This document shows, in pieces, positions 13,919 through 22,197 of a stretch of 47,002 nucleotides of DNA (the first letter of the stretch is position 1; the number at the start of each line of letters is the position of its first letter). Source of the DNA: an uncultured Lachnospiraceae bacterium (GTDB lineage Bacteria > Bacillota > Clostridia > Lachnospirales > Lachnospiraceae); assembly GCA_910588125.1 (NCBI GenBank), contig CAJUPI010000020.1, positions 1 to 47,002 on the forward strand. Direction: 5' to 3'. A program made the translations under genes and the position numbers. A model generated the notes under the pieces. The model was not told the DNA's origin. It did no database searches and saw only the letters and a program-made list of their open reading frames with translations.

Positions 13919-14701
13919 ATGACCAGAGTTATCATGCATGGATGCAGCGGCGCTATGGGACGCGTGATTTCCGGGCTGGCAAAAGATATGGAGGATATCA
14001 AAATTGTGGCGGGGATTGATCTGGATGATCAGGTAAACCTGGGATATCCAGTGTTTCAGAGCCTGGAACAGTGTAATGTGGAAGCGGATGTGATAGTGGA
14101 TTTCGCCTCGGCAAAGGCAGTGGATCATCTGCTGGAATATTGTGAAGAAAGGAAGATGCCGTTGGTGCTGTGTACGACCGGACTTTCTAAAGAGCAGGCA
14201 GAAAAGGTGCAAACGACGGCCAGGAAGACGGCAATATTGCGTTCTGCCAATATGTCCCTGGGGATCAATGTTCTTTTGAAGCTGCTTCAGGATGCGGCCA
14301 AAGTGCTAACAGGAGCCGGTTTTGATGTGGAAATTCTGGAAAAGCACCACAACCGCAAAGTGGATGCTCCCAGCGGTACGGCATTGGCTCTGGCAGATTC
14401 TATTAATGAGGCAATGGGAAATGTGTACCACTATAAGTACGATCGCTCTGTGGAGCGGGAAAGGCGCACGGCAAAGGAGATTGGAATCCAGGCCATCCGT
14501 GGTGGCACGATTGTGGGGGAGCATGAAGTGATTTTTGCCGGGCAGGACGAGGTGATTTCTTTTAGCCATACGGCTTATTCCAAGGCGATTTTTGGAAAAG
14601 GGGCTTTGGAGGCGGCGCGATTTTTAAAAGGAAGAAAGCCGGGGCTTTATACAATGGCAGATGTGATTGCCTCTGCTGCTAAAGAGGATGGTTATCATTA
14701 A
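13919..14701 (+). CDS. dapB: 4-hydroxy-tetrahydrodipicolinate reductase
   Basis: DapB reduces the DapA product with NAD(P)H in the diaminopimelate/lysine pathway. The 260-residue protein has the N-terminal Rossmann motif HGCSGAMGR, the VDFASAKAV and VLCTTGL segments, and the catalytic EKHHNRKVDAPSGTA motif near residue 145. The C-terminal half ends with the conserved GALEAARFL...GLYTM. It is translated from the dapA transcript and ends at a strong terminator. The function is clear from the motifs and the dapA neighbour. Confidence 0.97.
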   Translation: MTRVIMHGCSGAMGRVISGLAKDMEDIKIVAGIDLDDQVNLGYPVFQSLEQCNVEADVIVDFASAKAVDHLLEYCEERKMPLVLCTTGLSKEQAEKVQTTARKTAILRSANMSLGINVLLKLLQDAAKVLTGAGFDVEILEKHHNRKVDAPSGTALALADSINEAMGNVYHYKYDRSVERERRTAKEIGIQAIRGGTIVGEHEVIFAGQDEVISFSHTAYSKAIFGKGALEAARFLKGRKPGLYTMADVIASAAKEDGYH

Positions 14702-14717
14702 TTTCTATAAATTTCCG

Positions 14718-14757
14718 GGCATGGAAAGAGTTAATTGCTTTCCATGCCTGTTTTTTT
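14718..14757 (+). terminator. Intrinsic terminator after dapB
   Basis: GGCATGGAAAG (14718-14728) pairs perfectly with CTTTCCATGCC (14738-14748) over a 9-base loop, followed by a run of seven T. Confidence 0.92.
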
Positions 14758-14819
14758 CATAAAACAGACTCCTTTGAATCATACTAAAATCGGATAATCA
14801 CAGAAAGGAGAACAGGATT

Positions 14820-15155
14820 ATGAAGAAAATGAAAATGTCAGTATTGCTTTTATTGTCTTTGCTGGCTGTTTTTTGCCTGACAGCGTGCGGAAGCAATGCA
14901 AATGACACAACAACCGGCACCAGTGCAGCACAGACGACCCAGTCCACCACCGGATCCAATAAGGAGAGTACCGGCAGTACGTCTGGCAATACTTCTGGCA
15001 GCACTTCCGGCAGCAACAAAAATGATGCCGTGAACGGTTCTAATAACCAGGAGAGCAGCCCGGGCGTCATTGAAGGCCTGATAGATGATGTAGAAGACGG
15101 CGTTGATGACCTGACGGGCAATGACGCCTCCAGAGCCTCCGACGAAAGCAAGTAA
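14820..15155 (+). CDS. Small Ser/Thr/Gly/Asn-rich lipoprotein
   Basis: This 111-residue protein has a lipoprotein signal peptide: MKKMK, a hydrophobic stretch of about 14 residues and the lipobox LTAC, with Cys22 as the expected lipid-modified residue. About 60 residues of low-complexity Ser/Thr/Gly/Asn linker follow, and then a short acidic segment (IEGLIDDVEDGVDDL). No catalytic domain is present. The start follows AGAAAGGAGAACAGG. Such short lipoproteins are common in Clostridia and usually unassigned. The repetitive TCTGGCAAT/TCTGGCAGC codons in the linker suggest slippage-prone growth. Its gene is followed directly by copy 2 of the palindrome. Confidence 0.7.
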   Translation: MKKMKMSVLLLLSLLAVFCLTACGSNANDTTTGTSAAQTTQSTTGSNKESTGSTSGNTSGSTSGSNKNDAVNGSNNQESSPGVIEGLIDDVEDGVDDLTGNDASRASDESK

Positions 15156-15172
15156 AACAGGAAGTAAAAGCG

Positions 15173-15335
15173 GGTGCTGCAAAATAAGTCATTAGCTATT
15201 CCTTGCATTTTTTGTCCGGCTGTTCACGAACGCTCTGCCTGATATTATCGGACATTGTCCGTTGAAAGCAGGCTGTGTACGTGAACGGCCCAGACTTTGG
15301 ATGGAGAAATGGTTGATGACTTATTTTGCAACGCC
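15173..15335. repeat. Long imperfect palindrome, copy 2 of a dispersed family
   Basis: The arms are GGTGCTGCAAAATAAGTCA (15173-15191) and the matching segment ending in TTATTTTGCAACGCC at 15335. The interior aligns along its length with copy 1 at 3928-4094 and keeps the same fold. GTCTG/CAGAC of copy 1 is here GCCTG (15237-15241) with CAGGC (15269-15273), a compensatory change. A run of six T follows, so it can terminate transcription of the lipoprotein gene. Confidence 0.85.
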
Positions 15336-15376
15336 TTTTTTGCTTAAAATATTTATAAAGGATATAAAATTTTTCG

Positions 15377-15405
15377 TTGATTATCATTAAGATATCATGC
15401 ATAAT
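15377..15405 (+). promoter_or_regulatory. Promoter-like sequence without a clear gene
   Basis: TTGATT (15377-15382) and CATAAT (15400-15405) are 17 bases apart in AT-rich DNA just after palindrome copy 2. Downstream there is only the gene-poor stretch, so it may be the promoter of a decayed gene or of a non-coding RNA. Confidence 0.4.
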
Positions 15406-15669
15406 GTAAAAATGATGAAGGATAACAGCAACTGATAAAGTGAAAGCCGGTTTGCAGGCCCGGAGAGAGGATGTGGCAAAAGCAGATGAAGAGCTGGCGG
15501 CAATCGAATCAGGGCAAATGCGATTGGAGAAAACGGCAAATACAAAGGGCAGCGGGAGATCATTCCTGCCGTCGGCGTTATGCTTTTGCCGCCGTGCTGG
15601 CAGTGGAGGCGCTTCTTTTAATTCCTCGTACCTTCCGAGAAAGAGGAATCGTTTTCCGTATGATGCAGT

Positions 15670-15834
15670 GTGAAGAAATTTGCCAGATTGAATGGGTTTT
15701 CCCTCAAAACAGTCTGGAAAACACTTACGGCTTGCGTTTTTGCCCTGGGACTTGGGAGCTGCAGTTTTATCACCGGCAGGAGCTGGACTCCGATTGGCAG
15801 TAGCCGGGCAGATGCTTCTGGTTATCGGAAATAG
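15670..15834 (+). CDS. Doubtful 54-residue lipoprotein-like small ORF
   Basis: Read from a GTG, this frame gives a basic start (MKKFARLNGF), a hydrophobic stretch (TACVFALGLG) and SCS in the position of a lipobox cysteine, then 20 polar residues. An in-frame stop lies just upstream at 15661-15663. A ribosome binding site at normal distance is missing; the nearest AGAGGA is about 20 bases away. It may be a short lipoprotein, the start of a truncated one, or chance. Confidence 0.2.
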   Translation: MKKFARLNGFSLKTVWKTLTACVFALGLGSCSFITGRSWTPIGSSRADASGYRK

Positions 15835-15944
15835 GTTCCAGAGGCGATTTTCGTTTCCAGGCAAAACTCAGGGATTTAAGGAATTCTAAATCCCTGCAAA
15901 GTCAAAATCCGCAGATCATTTTCGGCCGTTTCCCGCTCCTTGTT

Positions 15945-15981
15945 CCATGGCTGAGTATTCTCAGAGCTAAACTTAATGACA
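15945..15981. repeat. 37-bp repeated motif, copy 2
   Basis: It differs from copy 1 (9157-9193) at only three positions, all in the second half, and preserves the CTGAG-TATT-CTCAG stem exactly. It lies 146 bases before purC and upstream of the purC promoter. Confidence 0.75.
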
Positions 15982-16038
15982 TTGACCTGTGAACAGTAAC
16001 AAAGAATGGCAGCTCTGGCAGGAATCACAAATAATCTA

Positions 16039-16067
16039 TTGCAATTATAGATCCGATATATTATAAT
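16039..16067 (+). promoter_or_regulatory. Sigma-A type promoter of the purine operon
   Basis: TTGCAA (16039-16044) and a perfect TATAAT (16062-16067) are 17 bases apart. The leader of about 50 bases before purC shows no guanine or ZTP riboswitch and no terminator. Confidence 0.75.
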
Positions 16068-16126
16068 CTCACTGAATCAAGACACCCTATTATCGTTAAT
16101 TAATCAAAAAGGACAGGTAAATACTT

Positions 16127-16837
16127 ATGGAAAAAAAAGAATTGTTGTATGAGGGCAAGGCAAAGAAGGTTTTCACAACAGAGAATCCCCAACAGCTGAT
16201 CGTATCTTACAAAGATGATGCCACTGCCTTTGATGGTCAGAAGAAGGGAACTATCGTCGGTAAGGGTGCGATCAATAACCGTATGACGAATCACATTTTC
16301 AAGCTGTTGGAGCAGAAAGGGGTTCCGACGCATCTGGTAGAAGAGTTAAATGATCGGGAGACTTTGGTAAAAAAGGTGGAGATTGTGCCGCTGGAGGTGA
16401 TCATCCGCAACTATTCTGCCGGCAGTTTTGCCAAGAAGCTGGGGATGGAGGAAGGGATTAAGCTGGCCTGTCCAACCCTGGAATTCAGCTATAAAAACGA
16501 TGATCTGCACGATCCGTTCATCAACAGTTATTATGCGTTGGCTCTGAAGCTGGCCACGCAGGAAGAGATAGACAAGATCACAAAATATGCATTTATTGTC
16601 AACCAGGTTATGCAGGAATACTTTTCCGGACTGGGAATCGATCTGATTGATTTTAAGATTGAATTTGGCAGGCTGGAGGATGGAACGATCATCCTGGCGG
16701 ACGAAGTCTCTCCGGATACCTGCCGTTTGTGGGATAAGGTGACTCATGAGAAGCTGGACAAGGATCGGTTCCGCCGGGATCTGGGCAATGTGGAGGATGC
16801 CTATAATGAAGTGTTCCGCCGCCTGGGGATTGAGTAA
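16127..16837 (+). CDS. purC: Phosphoribosylaminoimidazole-succinocarboxamide synthase
   Basis: PurC joins CAIR and aspartate with ATP to make SAICAR in de novo purine synthesis. The 236-residue product has the standard length and blocks: LLYEGKAKKVFTT, the nucleotide-binding SYKDDATAFDGQKKG, PLEVIIRNYSAGSF, and the C-terminal ADEVSPDTCRLWD motif. The start follows AAAAAGGACAGG. It is the first gene of purC-purF-purB-purA and is separated from purF by 16 bases. Confidence 0.97.
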   Translation: MEKKELLYEGKAKKVFTTENPQQLIVSYKDDATAFDGQKKGTIVGKGAINNRMTNHIFKLLEQKGVPTHLVEELNDRETLVKKVEIVPLEVIIRNYSAGSFAKKLGMEEGIKLACPTLEFSYKNDDLHDPFINSYYALALKLATQEEIDKITKYAFIVNQVMQEYFSGLGIDLIDFKIEFGRLEDGTIILADEVSPDTCRLWDKVTHEKLDKDRFRRDLGNVEDAYNEVFRRLGIE

Positions 16838-16853
16838 ATAAGAGGATAAGCCG

Positions 16854-18296
16854 ATGAAGGACGAGAGAGAGGAGCTTGTGGGGGAGAAGCTTCGTGAGGA
16901 GTGCGGAGTCTTTGGGATGTATGATCTGGACGGCAATCCGGTGGCAAGCGAGATTTATTATGGCTTGTTTGCCTTGCAGCACCGGGGGCAGGAGAGCTGC
17001 GGTATTGCAGTCAGTGATACCAACGGACCAAAGGGGAAGGTTTATGTCCACAAGGGGATGGGGTTATGTAATGAGGCATTTACCCCGGAGATCCTGGAGG
17101 GGCTTTATGGGAATATCGGAGTTGGACATGTCCGCTATTCCACGGCGGGCAGCAGCACTCTGGAAAATGCGCAGCCCTTGGTGCTCAATTATGTAAAAGG
17201 CACCTTGGCCCTGGCTCACAACGGGAATCTGGTCAATGCGCCTGAGCTGCGCCGGGAACTGGAATACAATGGGGCGATTTTTCAGACCACGATTGACTCC
17301 GAGGTGATCGCTTATCACATTGCCCGTGAGAGAGTCCGCACGGCTAATGTGGAGAGCGCGGTGGCCAATGCAATGAAAAAGCTGTCCGGTGCTTACGCAT
17401 TGGTGATAGCCAGCCCCCGCAAGCTGATCGGAGCCCGGGATCCTTTCGGTTTTAAGCCGCTTTGTATCGGAAAAAAGGAAAATGCCTGGATCCTGGTATC
17501 GGAAAGCTGTGCCCTGGATACGTTGGGAGCCGAGTTTATCCGGGATGTGGAGCCGGGAGAGATTGTGACGATCAACAAAGACGGCATTCACTCCGATAAG
17601 ACCATGTGCCTGGCAGAACGGCAGAGGCAGGCACGGTGTGTATTTGAATATATTTATTTTGCGAGGCCGGACAGTGTGTTTGACGGGGTCAGCGTTTACC
17701 ATTCCCGCATATATGCCGGCCGGTGCCTGGCAAAGGACTCGCCGGTGGAGGCGGATCTGGTAGTAGGGGTTCCGGAGTCGGGGAATGCCGCGGCTTTGGG
17801 GTACTCCATGGAGTCCGGGATTCCTTATGGCACGGCATTTGTGAAAAATACTTATGTGGGCCGTACCTTCATCAGGCCGCGGCAGAGCAGCCGAGTATCT
17901 GCCGTACGGGTTAAATTGAACGTTCTGAAAGAGGCGGTGGCAGATAAGCGGGTGATTATGATCGATGATTCGATCGTCCGCGGTACTACCAGCCATCAGA
18001 TTGTACGAATGCTGCGTGAGGCGGGGGCCAGGGAAGTGCATGTCAAAGTCAGTGCGCCGCCGTTTCTGCACCCCTGCTATTTTGGGACAGATATTCCCAG
18101 CGAGGAGCAGCTGATTGCCCATGACAGGACGGTGGAGGAGATTTGTACCCTGTTGGGTGCAGACACCCTCTCTTATCTGCGGCCGGAGCGCCTGAGAGAG
18201 TTATCCGGCGGGCTGCCTATCTGTACGGCCTGTTTTACCGGTGAATATCCGATTGCACCCCCGGCGGAGGATATCCGGGGGGATTATATAAGATAA
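16854..18296 (+). CDS. purF: Amidophosphoribosyltransferase (iron-sulfur type)
   Basis: PurF makes phosphoribosylamine from PRPP and glutamine, the first step of de novo purine synthesis. Residues 1-240 are the Ntn-type glutaminase: the nucleophile is Cys17 in LREECGVFGMYD, implying removal of a 16-residue propeptide. The C-terminal half is a phosphoribosyltransferase with the PRPP loop VIMIDDSIVRGTTS. Cysteines in QARCVFEYIYF, HPCYFG and CTACF match the four [4Fe-4S] ligands of the Bacillus-type enzyme, which makes it oxygen-sensitive. The length of 480 residues is normal. Its stop overlaps the ribosome binding region of purB. Confidence 0.97.
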   Translation: MKDEREELVGEKLREECGVFGMYDLDGNPVASEIYYGLFALQHRGQESCGIAVSDTNGPKGKVYVHKGMGLCNEAFTPEILEGLYGNIGVGHVRYSTAGSSTLENAQPLVLNYVKGTLALAHNGNLVNAPELRRELEYNGAIFQTTIDSEVIAYHIARERVRTANVESAVANAMKKLSGAYALVIASPRKLIGARDPFGFKPLCIGKKENAWILVSESCALDTLGAEFIRDVEPGEIVTINKDGIHSDKTMCLAERQRQARCVFEYIYFARPDSVFDGVSVYHSRIYAGRCLAKDSPVEADLVVGVPESGNAAALGYSMESGIPYGTAFVKNTYVGRTFIRPRQSSRVSAVRVKLNVLKEAVADKRVIMIDDSIVRGTTSHQIVRMLREAGAREVHVKVSAPPFLHPCYFGTDIPSEEQLIAHDRTVEEICTLLGADTLSYLRPERLRELSGGLPICTACFTGEYPIAPPAEDIRGDYIR

Positions 18297-18307
18297 TGGA
18301 GGATACT

Positions 18308-19738
18308 ATGTACGATAAATATCAAAGCCCTCTGTCTGAACGTTATGCCAGCAAGGAGATGCAGTATATTTTTTCTCCGGATAAAAAGTTCAAAACCTGG
18401 CGGAAGCTGTGGATTGCCTTGGCAGAGACAGAAAAGGAGCTGGGGCTTCCCATCACTCAGGAGCAAATCGACGAGCTGAAGGCCAGTGCAGAAGATATTA
18501 ATTATGAGGTGGCCAAAGAGCGGGAGCGCCTGGTGCGGCACGATGTGATGTCCCATGTGTTTGCTTATGGGCAGCAGTGCCCAAAAGCAAAAGGGATCAT
18601 TCATCTGGGAGCTACCTCCTGTTATGTGGGAGATAATACGGACATCATTATCATGACGGAGGCCTTGGGGCTGGTACGCCGCAAATTGCTCAATGTGATG
18701 GCAGAGCTGGCAAGGTTTGCGGAGAATTATAAATGTCAGCCGACCCTGGCATTTACGCATTTTCAGCCGGCACAGCCGACGACGGTAGGAAAGCGGGCGA
18801 CTTTATGGCTGCAGGAGCTATGCCTGGATCTAGAAGATTTGGATCATGTGCTCGGTTCCATGCGGCTGCTGGGCTCTAAGGGTACGACCGGCACGCAGGC
18901 CAGCTTTTTAGAGCTGTTTGAGGGAGATCATGAGAAATGCCGTCAGGCAGACAGGATGATTGCTGAAAAAATGGGATTTCAGGATTGTTATCCGGTGTCC
19001 GGTCAGACGTATTCCCGAAAGGTGGATACGCGGGTGATCAATGTGCTGGCAGGCATCGCCCAAAGCGCCCACAAATTCTCGAATGATATCCGGCTTCTTC
19101 AGCATCTGAAAGAGGTGGAAGAGCCTTTTGAAAAGAACCAGATCGGCTCCTCTGCCATGGCGTATAAGCGCAATCCCATGCGGAGCGAGAGGATTGCGTC
19201 TCTTGCAAATTATGTGATGAGCGATGTGATCAATCCCATGCTGGTGGCATCAACCCAATGGTTTGAGCGGACATTGGACGATTCAGCAAACAAACGTCTC
19301 AGCATTCCGGAAGGGTTTCTGGCAGTAGATGGTATCCTGGATCTGTATTTGAATGTTGTGGATGGATTGGTGGTCTATCCCAAGGTGATTGAAAAGCACT
19401 TTATGGCCGAGTTGCCGTTTATGGCGACGGAGAATATTATGATGGATGCTGTGAAGGCCGGTGGAGACCGTCAGGAGCTGCATGAGCAGATCCGCCGGCT
19501 ATCCATGGAAGCCGGACGCAATGTCAAAGAAAAGGGGCTGGAGAACAATCTGCTGGAGTTGATTGCCGCCGAGCCGGCCTTTGGCCTTTCTCTGGAGGAA
19601 TTACAGAAATGTATGGAGCCATCCCGTTATGTGGGAAGGGCGCCACAGCAGGTAGAGGAATTTCTGTCCGAGGTGGTACGGCCAATCCTGGATAAAAACA
19701 AGGAGCTTCTGGGAATGAAGGCGGAGATTCATGTATAA
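18308..19738 (+). CDS. purB: Adenylosuccinate lyase
   Basis: PurB removes fumarate from SAICAR and from adenylosuccinate, acting twice in AMP synthesis. The 476-residue protein has LSERYASKEMQYIFS at the start, the HDVMSHVFAYG region, the catalytic-region TTVGKRATLW and the fumarase/lyase signature GSSAMAYKRNPMRSER near residue 285. The frame permits an ATG at 18296 overlapping the purF stop. The ATG at 18308 is preferred because GGAGG at 18298-18302 lies five bases before it. It is coupled to purF, and purA follows after 18 bases. Confidence 0.95.
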   Translation: MYDKYQSPLSERYASKEMQYIFSPDKKFKTWRKLWIALAETEKELGLPITQEQIDELKASAEDINYEVAKERERLVRHDVMSHVFAYGQQCPKAKGIIHLGATSCYVGDNTDIIIMTEALGLVRRKLLNVMAELARFAENYKCQPTLAFTHFQPAQPTTVGKRATLWLQELCLDLEDLDHVLGSMRLLGSKGTTGTQASFLELFEGDHEKCRQADRMIAEKMGFQDCYPVSGQTYSRKVDTRVINVLAGIAQSAHKFSNDIRLLQHLKEVEEPFEKNQIGSSAMAYKRNPMRSERIASLANYVMSDVINPMLVASTQWFERTLDDSANKRLSIPEGFLAVDGILDLYLNVVDGLVVYPKVIEKHFMAELPFMATENIMMDAVKAGGDRQELHEQIRRLSMEAGRNVKEKGLENNLLELIAAEPAFGLSLEELQKCMEPSRYVGRAPQQVEEFLSEVVRPILDKNKELLGMKAEIHV

Positions 19739-19756
19739 GGATGAAGGAGACGAATT

Positions 19757-21043
19757 ATGTCAAAAGCAGATGTGGTAATCGGATGTTTTTATGGGGATGA
19801 GGGAAAAGGAAAAGTGATTGATTATCTGGCGGCGGACGCAGATGTGGCTGTGCGTGCCACCGGCGGGGATAATGCGGGGCATACCATCAGGGTAGATCAT
19901 ATAAAATATGCCATGCACCTGATTCCGTCCGGTATTCTGTCAGGGCATACGGTCGGTGTCATCGGTAATGGTGTGGTCTTGAACCCGGAGGTCCTGCTGG
20001 CGGAGATCGCAAATTTAAAAGCGCATGGTTATGATGTGGAGCATTATCTGAAGATCAGCGATAAAGCGCATGTGATTTTGCCTTATCATCAGCTGATGGA
20101 CGCGGCATTGGAAAAACTGCGTGCGGCGAAGATTGGGACGACAGGTAAGGGGATCGGGCCGGCTTATTGTGATAAATATGAGCGAAGCGGCCTGCGCATG
20201 GAAGATCTGTATACTCCCGGCTTTGCAGAGAAGCTGCGGTATTTGATCGAATCCAGAAAAGCTCTTTTGAAATTTTATGATCCGGGGAATCCGGCGATTG
20301 ACGAGAAGCTGGATTTTGAGAAGCTGCTGGCTGCTTATACCGGTTATGCAAAGGAGCTAAAGCCCTATGTGTGCGACACACTAACATTTTTGCACAAGGC
20401 GCTGGAAGAGGATAAGAAGATGGTAGTGGAGGGGGCTCAGGCGACCCTGCTGGATATCGATTTCGGTTCTTATCCGTTTGTTACATCTTCAAATCCGACT
20501 ATCGGCGGCATTTTGACGGGGACCGGGCTTAGTGCGGCGGATATCGGCAATGTATACGGGGTGATTAAGGCGTATTCTAGCAGAGTAGGGGAGGGACCCT
20601 ACGTCACGGAGCTTCTGGACAGCACCGGCGATCGGATTCGGGAGCTGGGACATGAGTATGGCACGACTACCGGACGGCCCAGAAGATGCGGATGGCTGGA
20701 TCTGGTAGCGCTTAAGTATGCCCGGAGGGTAAACGGGCTGACAGCGCTTTCTGTAAACCATCTCGACACGATTGGCCGGTTCGATAAGATCCAGGTGTGT
20801 GTGGCTTATGATTGTGACGGGACGATCACCGAAGATTTTTCAACAAATCTTGAGCTGCTGGGGTGTGCAAAGCCGGTGTATCAAGAGCTTGCGGGTAATT
20901 TTGGAGAGCTGGCAGGATGCCAAAGCTTTGAAGAGCTTCCCAAAGCTGCCCAGGATTATATCCGGTTTATCGAGAATTATATCGGAATTCCGGTTAAATT
21001 TATCGGAACCGGGGCAGAGCGGGAGGCTATGCTGGTCCGATGA
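19757..21043 (+). CDS. purA: Adenylosuccinate synthetase
   Basis: PurA converts IMP and aspartate with GTP to adenylosuccinate; together with PurB it completes the AMP branch. The 428-residue product has the expected size, the N-terminal GDEGKGK loop with catalytic Asp14, NAGHT with His42, KIGTTGKGIGPAY, and the C-terminal TTTGRPRRCGWLDLVALKYA. The residues before the loop are Phe-Tyr (GCFYGDEGKGK) where most enzymes have Gln-Trp. That is unusual, though the catalytic residues are kept. The AGGATGAAGGAGACG ribosome binding site is good. It is the last gene of the purine operon. Confidence 0.95.
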   Translation: MSKADVVIGCFYGDEGKGKVIDYLAADADVAVRATGGDNAGHTIRVDHIKYAMHLIPSGILSGHTVGVIGNGVVLNPEVLLAEIANLKAHGYDVEHYLKISDKAHVILPYHQLMDAALEKLRAAKIGTTGKGIGPAYCDKYERSGLRMEDLYTPGFAEKLRYLIESRKALLKFYDPGNPAIDEKLDFEKLLAAYTGYAKELKPYVCDTLTFLHKALEEDKKMVVEGAQATLLDIDFGSYPFVTSSNPTIGGILTGTGLSAADIGNVYGVIKAYSSRVGEGPYVTELLDSTGDRIRELGHEYGTTTGRPRRCGWLDLVALKYARRVNGLTALSVNHLDTIGRFDKIQVCVAYDCDGTITEDFSTNLELLGCAKPVYQELAGNFGELAGCQSFEELPKAAQDYIRFIENYIGIPVKFIGTGAEREAMLVR

Positions 21044-21097
21044 GCCATAATAACGCTTCCTGCCGCAGGAATCACTGGAAAATTGGAAAATATATCT

Positions 21098-21124
21098 TAT
21101 AATTTGCCGCGGAAAAGCCGATAT
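21098..21124 (+). promoter_or_regulatory. Sigma-28 (SigD) type promoter of the FliD-C-like gene
   Basis: GCCGATAT at 21117-21124 matches the Bacillus SigD -10 consensus at all eight positions. TATA at 21098-21101, 15 bases upstream, is one base off the TAAA consensus -35. I saw no other good copy of this -10 element while reading the window. sigD itself lies at 43315-44085. Confidence 0.7.
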
Positions 21125-21222
21125 ATAAGTTGTAGATTGATTCATGTCAGTGGCCGAAAAAGGAGGTCAATGGTGATGAGTCCAGTATAATCAGGTATGA
21201 TGATACCAGAAAGGAGAAAATC

Positions 21223-22107
21223 ATGGCAGCAGTAAATGGATATTCTTCCAACTACAACTACGGTTATGGCTATGACAGCTACCAGAACTCGAAGCTTAAC
21301 AGCAACAGCTGGACAGAGAGTGCGGAAAAGACAGCGGATAAGATGAAAGAGGATCTGGGAATTAAGACCTCCAGCAGTTCCAGCACTGCTAAAGCTACCA
21401 GCAGCACCTCTGTATTTCTGATGGAATATCAGACTCGTCTGGAAGAGCTGGAAGCAGCGGCGGCGAAGCTGCAGACCAGCAAGAAGGACAATGTTTTCAG
21501 CAAATATGATTTGGCGCTGGCAGAGGCATCCAAGACCCAGATTGTCGGGGACGACGGTACCGTTACCAATAAGAAGCTGGATGAAGCCGAAGATGCAGTG
21601 GTAGATGCGACGAAGGAATTCATGGATAAGCTGAACGGAACTATCGCTTATTTATCCAAAAATAGCGGACACAGTGCAACCGTTGCTTTTCAGCTGGCAT
21701 CCTTAAAGAGGACGATTCCCTCTGAAAAAGGATTGGCCAAGATTGGCATCAGTATTGATACCAGCGGTAATCTGAAGATGGATGAAGATAAATTCAGAGA
21801 GGCGCTGCAGAAGGACCCGAACCTGGTGAAGGATGTGCTGGGCGGTCAGTTTGGTATGGCTGAACGTGCGGGCGAGAAAGCGTCAACGATTCTGGATATG
21901 TCAGTGAATGAGATTATGGATGCAGAAGTCGTTCCCGAGAACACAGGTTCCGGAACCAGTACATCTGCTTCTGCGGGCAGTGCTTCTTCCGCATCTTCCA
22001 AGTCAGCGATGTCGGATTCCTTCCGGCAGTTTGCGGCTTTTGCTAAGAGCGGAGCTTATAATCTGAGCAATTACTATGCCGTTTCCATGTTGAATATTCT
22101 GGTCTGA
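21223..22107 (+). CDS. Orphan protein with a FliD-C-like region
   Basis: This 294-residue protein was not recognised as a named full-length family. Its N-terminus is Tyr/Asn/Ser-rich (NYNYGYGYDSYQNS) with no signal peptide. A Ser/Thr-rich stretch (about 50-65), a helical segment around YQTRLEELEAAAAKLQTSK and a second one (100-150) follow. Residues about 165-225 (LAKIGISIDTSGNLKMDEDKF, then REALQKDPNLVKDVLGG) match the pattern of the C-terminal region of the filament cap protein FliD. A Ser/Ala-rich linker leads to a final YYAVSMLNILV. The FliD N-terminal D0 and D2/D3 domains are missing. A SigD-type promoter and the flagellar operon just downstream support a role in late flagellar assembly or filament biology. 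Confidence 0.65.
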   Translation: MAAVNGYSSNYNYGYGYDSYQNSKLNSNSWTESAEKTADKMKEDLGIKTSSSSSTAKATSSTSVFLMEYQTRLEELEAAAAKLQTSKKDNVFSKYDLALAEASKTQIVGDDGTVTNKKLDEAEDAVVDATKEFMDKLNGTIAYLSKNSGHSATVAFQLASLKRTIPSEKGLAKIGISIDTSGNLKMDEDKFREALQKDPNLVKDVLGGQFGMAERAGEKASTILDMSVNEIMDAEVVPENTGSGTSTSASAGSASSASSKSAMSDSFRQFAAFAKSGAYNLSNYYAVSMLNILV

Positions 22108-22167
22108 GAAGATTGCGATTTTGGCGGCGGAATATCAGTTGAAAAGGGCAGCTTTAAGAAAAAACTT

Positions 22168-22197
22168 CCGGCGGAGAGATTTCTCCGCCGCTTTTTT
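22168..22197 (+). terminator. Intrinsic terminator before the flagellar operon
   Basis: CGGCGGAGA (22169-22177) pairs with TCTCCGCCG (22182-22190) over a 4-base loop, followed by a run of six T. It separates the FliD-C-like gene from the flgB operon. Confidence 0.93.

Larger units (their letters stand above)
15342..15944. other. Gene-poor stretch, possibly decayed coding DNA
   Basis: About 600 bases without a supported gene. A promoter-like pair occurs at 15377-15405. After it, several overlapping open frames each cover part of the DNA: 15440-15673, 15471-15803 and 15670-15834. The first starts like a coiled coil (ADEELAAIESGQMRLE), the second has one hydrophobic helix (AFAAVLAVEALLLI), the third looks like a lipoprotein start. 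None has a convincing ribosome binding site or known family, which fits a frameshifted remnant. A perfect 10-bp inverted repeat (15869-15878 with 15887-15896) lies near the end without a T-run. Confidence 0.4.

Noticed and set aside
15196..15864. 222-codon open frame on the minus strand
   Set aside because: It begins in the gene-poor stretch and ends in the palindrome, is low-complexity and lacks a ribosome binding site or any family signature.
16068..16126. Purine or ZTP riboswitch before purC
   Set aside because: The leader is only about 50 bases long and has no matching core or terminator.
17064..18122. 352-codon minus-strand frame opposite purF
   Set aside because: It is a shadow of a secure gene, with His/Arg/Leu-rich composition typical of antisense frames.
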